Source: VMCP01 sp964415065 (GTDB lineage: Bacteria; Bacteroidota; Bacteroidia; NS11-12g; UBA955). Taken from it: a stretch of 7,346 nucleotides of DNA. The stretch lies in assembly GCA_964415065.1 (NCBI GenBank), contig CAYPYX010000094.1, positions 1 through 7,346 of the forward strand, written 5' to 3'. A program made the position numbers and the translations under genes. Positions within the stretch are counted from its first letter, which is position 1; the number at the start of each line of letters is the position of its first letter. This document shows, one piece after another, positions 6,589 to 7,346 of this stretch. The notes beneath the pieces are model-generated. The model worked only from the letters and a program-made list of their open reading frames with translations. It did not search any database and was not told where the DNA came from.

Positions 6589-7346
6589 ATGAAAAGTTAT
6601 TTTAAAAATAGTTTCTTGTTTGTTTTACCATTGATTCTCTTGGTTGTAGTTGGAGGATGGATAATTTTAAATCGCTTCGCGCATAAAATTGATCCCTACT
6701 ATGTGAAATTGACAAGTATTCACCATGAAGGGCTCGTGGTAGGTACGAGTCGTGCAGCTCAAGCTATAGAGCCATCATTATTCGGAAATATGTATAATTT
6801 CGCCTTCACTCAATCTTTTTCTCCTTTTGATTCTTCTTATTTCGATCTAATAAAACGATTTCATCCAGTTGATTATTCAGTGAAGGATAAATTAGCATCC
6901 AATTCAAGTAGTAAACTCCATTTGATCTGTGTAGATCCATGGGCTCTTAGTTCTTTCCCGGGTGATCAGTTTGAATCAAGTAATTCTTCTTTTGTTGGTA
7001 AGGTTTCACCACCAATTTTCAAGAATATAGCATTTTCTTACTTATTGAAATTTAAACCGACTACTTGGAAAGATGTATATTCAAATTGCAGAAGTGCACA
7101 TTATGTAAATGACGGTGGAAGGTTTGTGGTTGATATGGATTCTTTGGAAATGGATCAGCATTTTAAGCTCAATTTTAAGAATAAATTGATTTATAATAAA
7201 AAGAAAGAAGTGTATTTGTATGGAAGTATTTCATTTAAGAGATTGCACCATTTGAATCAAATCGTGAATTACCTTCAACGAGATGGTAAAGTTGTTTTGG
7301 TTCAACTTCCTGTGCACAAAGAATTGGCAAAATTGGAAGATAAATT
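6589..7346 (+). CDS. Membrane-anchored SGNH-like acyltransferase partner of the MBOAT protein (partial)
   Basis: Open to the window end, 252 full codons from the ATG at 6589, so the C-terminus is missing. One N-terminal membrane segment (about residues 9-28) is followed by a domain that should face the periplasm. VVGTSRAAQAIEP (50-62) places Ser54 in a GTSR turn after a hydrophobic strand. This matches the block I nucleophile position of SGNH/GDSL-like proteins encoded beside MBOATs, such as AlgJ, AlgX, PatB and DltD. LHLICVDPWALSSF (about 111-124) is consistent with the next core strand. VVLVQLPVHKEL (about 235-246) carries His243 where the catalytic Asp/His block could lie. In the usual model the MBOAT delivers the acyl group and this partner transfers it to the polymer. 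The gene starts 8 bases after the MBOAT stop. Assignment rests on context and the GTSR motif, and overall similarity to characterised SGNH enzymes is low by eye. Confidence 0.75.
   Translation, partial: MKSYFKNSFLFVLPLILLVVVGGWIILNRFAHKIDPYYVKLTSIHHEGLVVGTSRAAQAIEPSLFGNMYNFAFTQSFSPFDSSYFDLIKRFHPVDYSVKDKLASNSSSKLHLICVDPWALSSFPGDQFESSNSSFVGKVSPPIFKNIAFSYLLKFKPTTWKDVYSNCRSAHYVNDGGRFVVDMDSLEMDQHFKLNFKNKLIYNKKKEVYLYGSISFKRLHHLNQIVNYLQRDGKVVLVQLPVHKELAKLEDK

Overview
The window looks like Bacteroidota, most likely a Flavobacteriia-type organism. The evidence is AT-rich DNA, start codons without Shine-Dalgarno sequences, TAnnTTTG promoter-like boxes, an 'LNSC' lipobox, and a secreted protein ending in a type IX secretion (T9SS) type A sorting domain. 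The assignment rests on these traits only; no marker gene is present.

Layout, left to right. (1) Positions 3-122 hold an open plus-strand frame that may be the C-terminal end of a gene entering from the left. (2) Positions 141-881 encode an unrecognised lipoprotein with an unusual hydrophobic C-terminal third. (3) Convergent to it, on the minus strand, is a two-gene operon: a stomatin/QmcA-like SPFH protein (2300 down to 1389) and an NfeD/YbbJ-like partner (1392 down to 952), joined by an ATGA start/stop overlap. (4) Divergent from that operon, plus-strand genes run from 2378 to the right edge with gaps of 9 and 8 bases: a 918-residue secreted Asp-box beta-propeller with a T9SS signal, an MBOAT membrane O-acyltransferase of the AlgI/DltB/PatA type, and a membrane-anchored SGNH-like protein cut by the window end.

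How they work together. The SPFH/NfeD pair is a widespread membrane-microdomain module. In the right-hand operon, the MBOAT protein probably passes acyl groups across the inner membrane, and the SGNH-like protein probably places them on an extracytoplasmic acceptor such as a polysaccharide. The exported propeller may share its transcript. A functional link between the propeller and the acylation pair is inference from spacing only.

No tRNA, rRNA, CRISPR, insertion sequence or integrase was seen, and no gene-free stretch reaches 300 bases. The families are known ones. The least explained items are the lipoprotein/membrane hybrid and the secreted-propeller plus acyltransferase operon.
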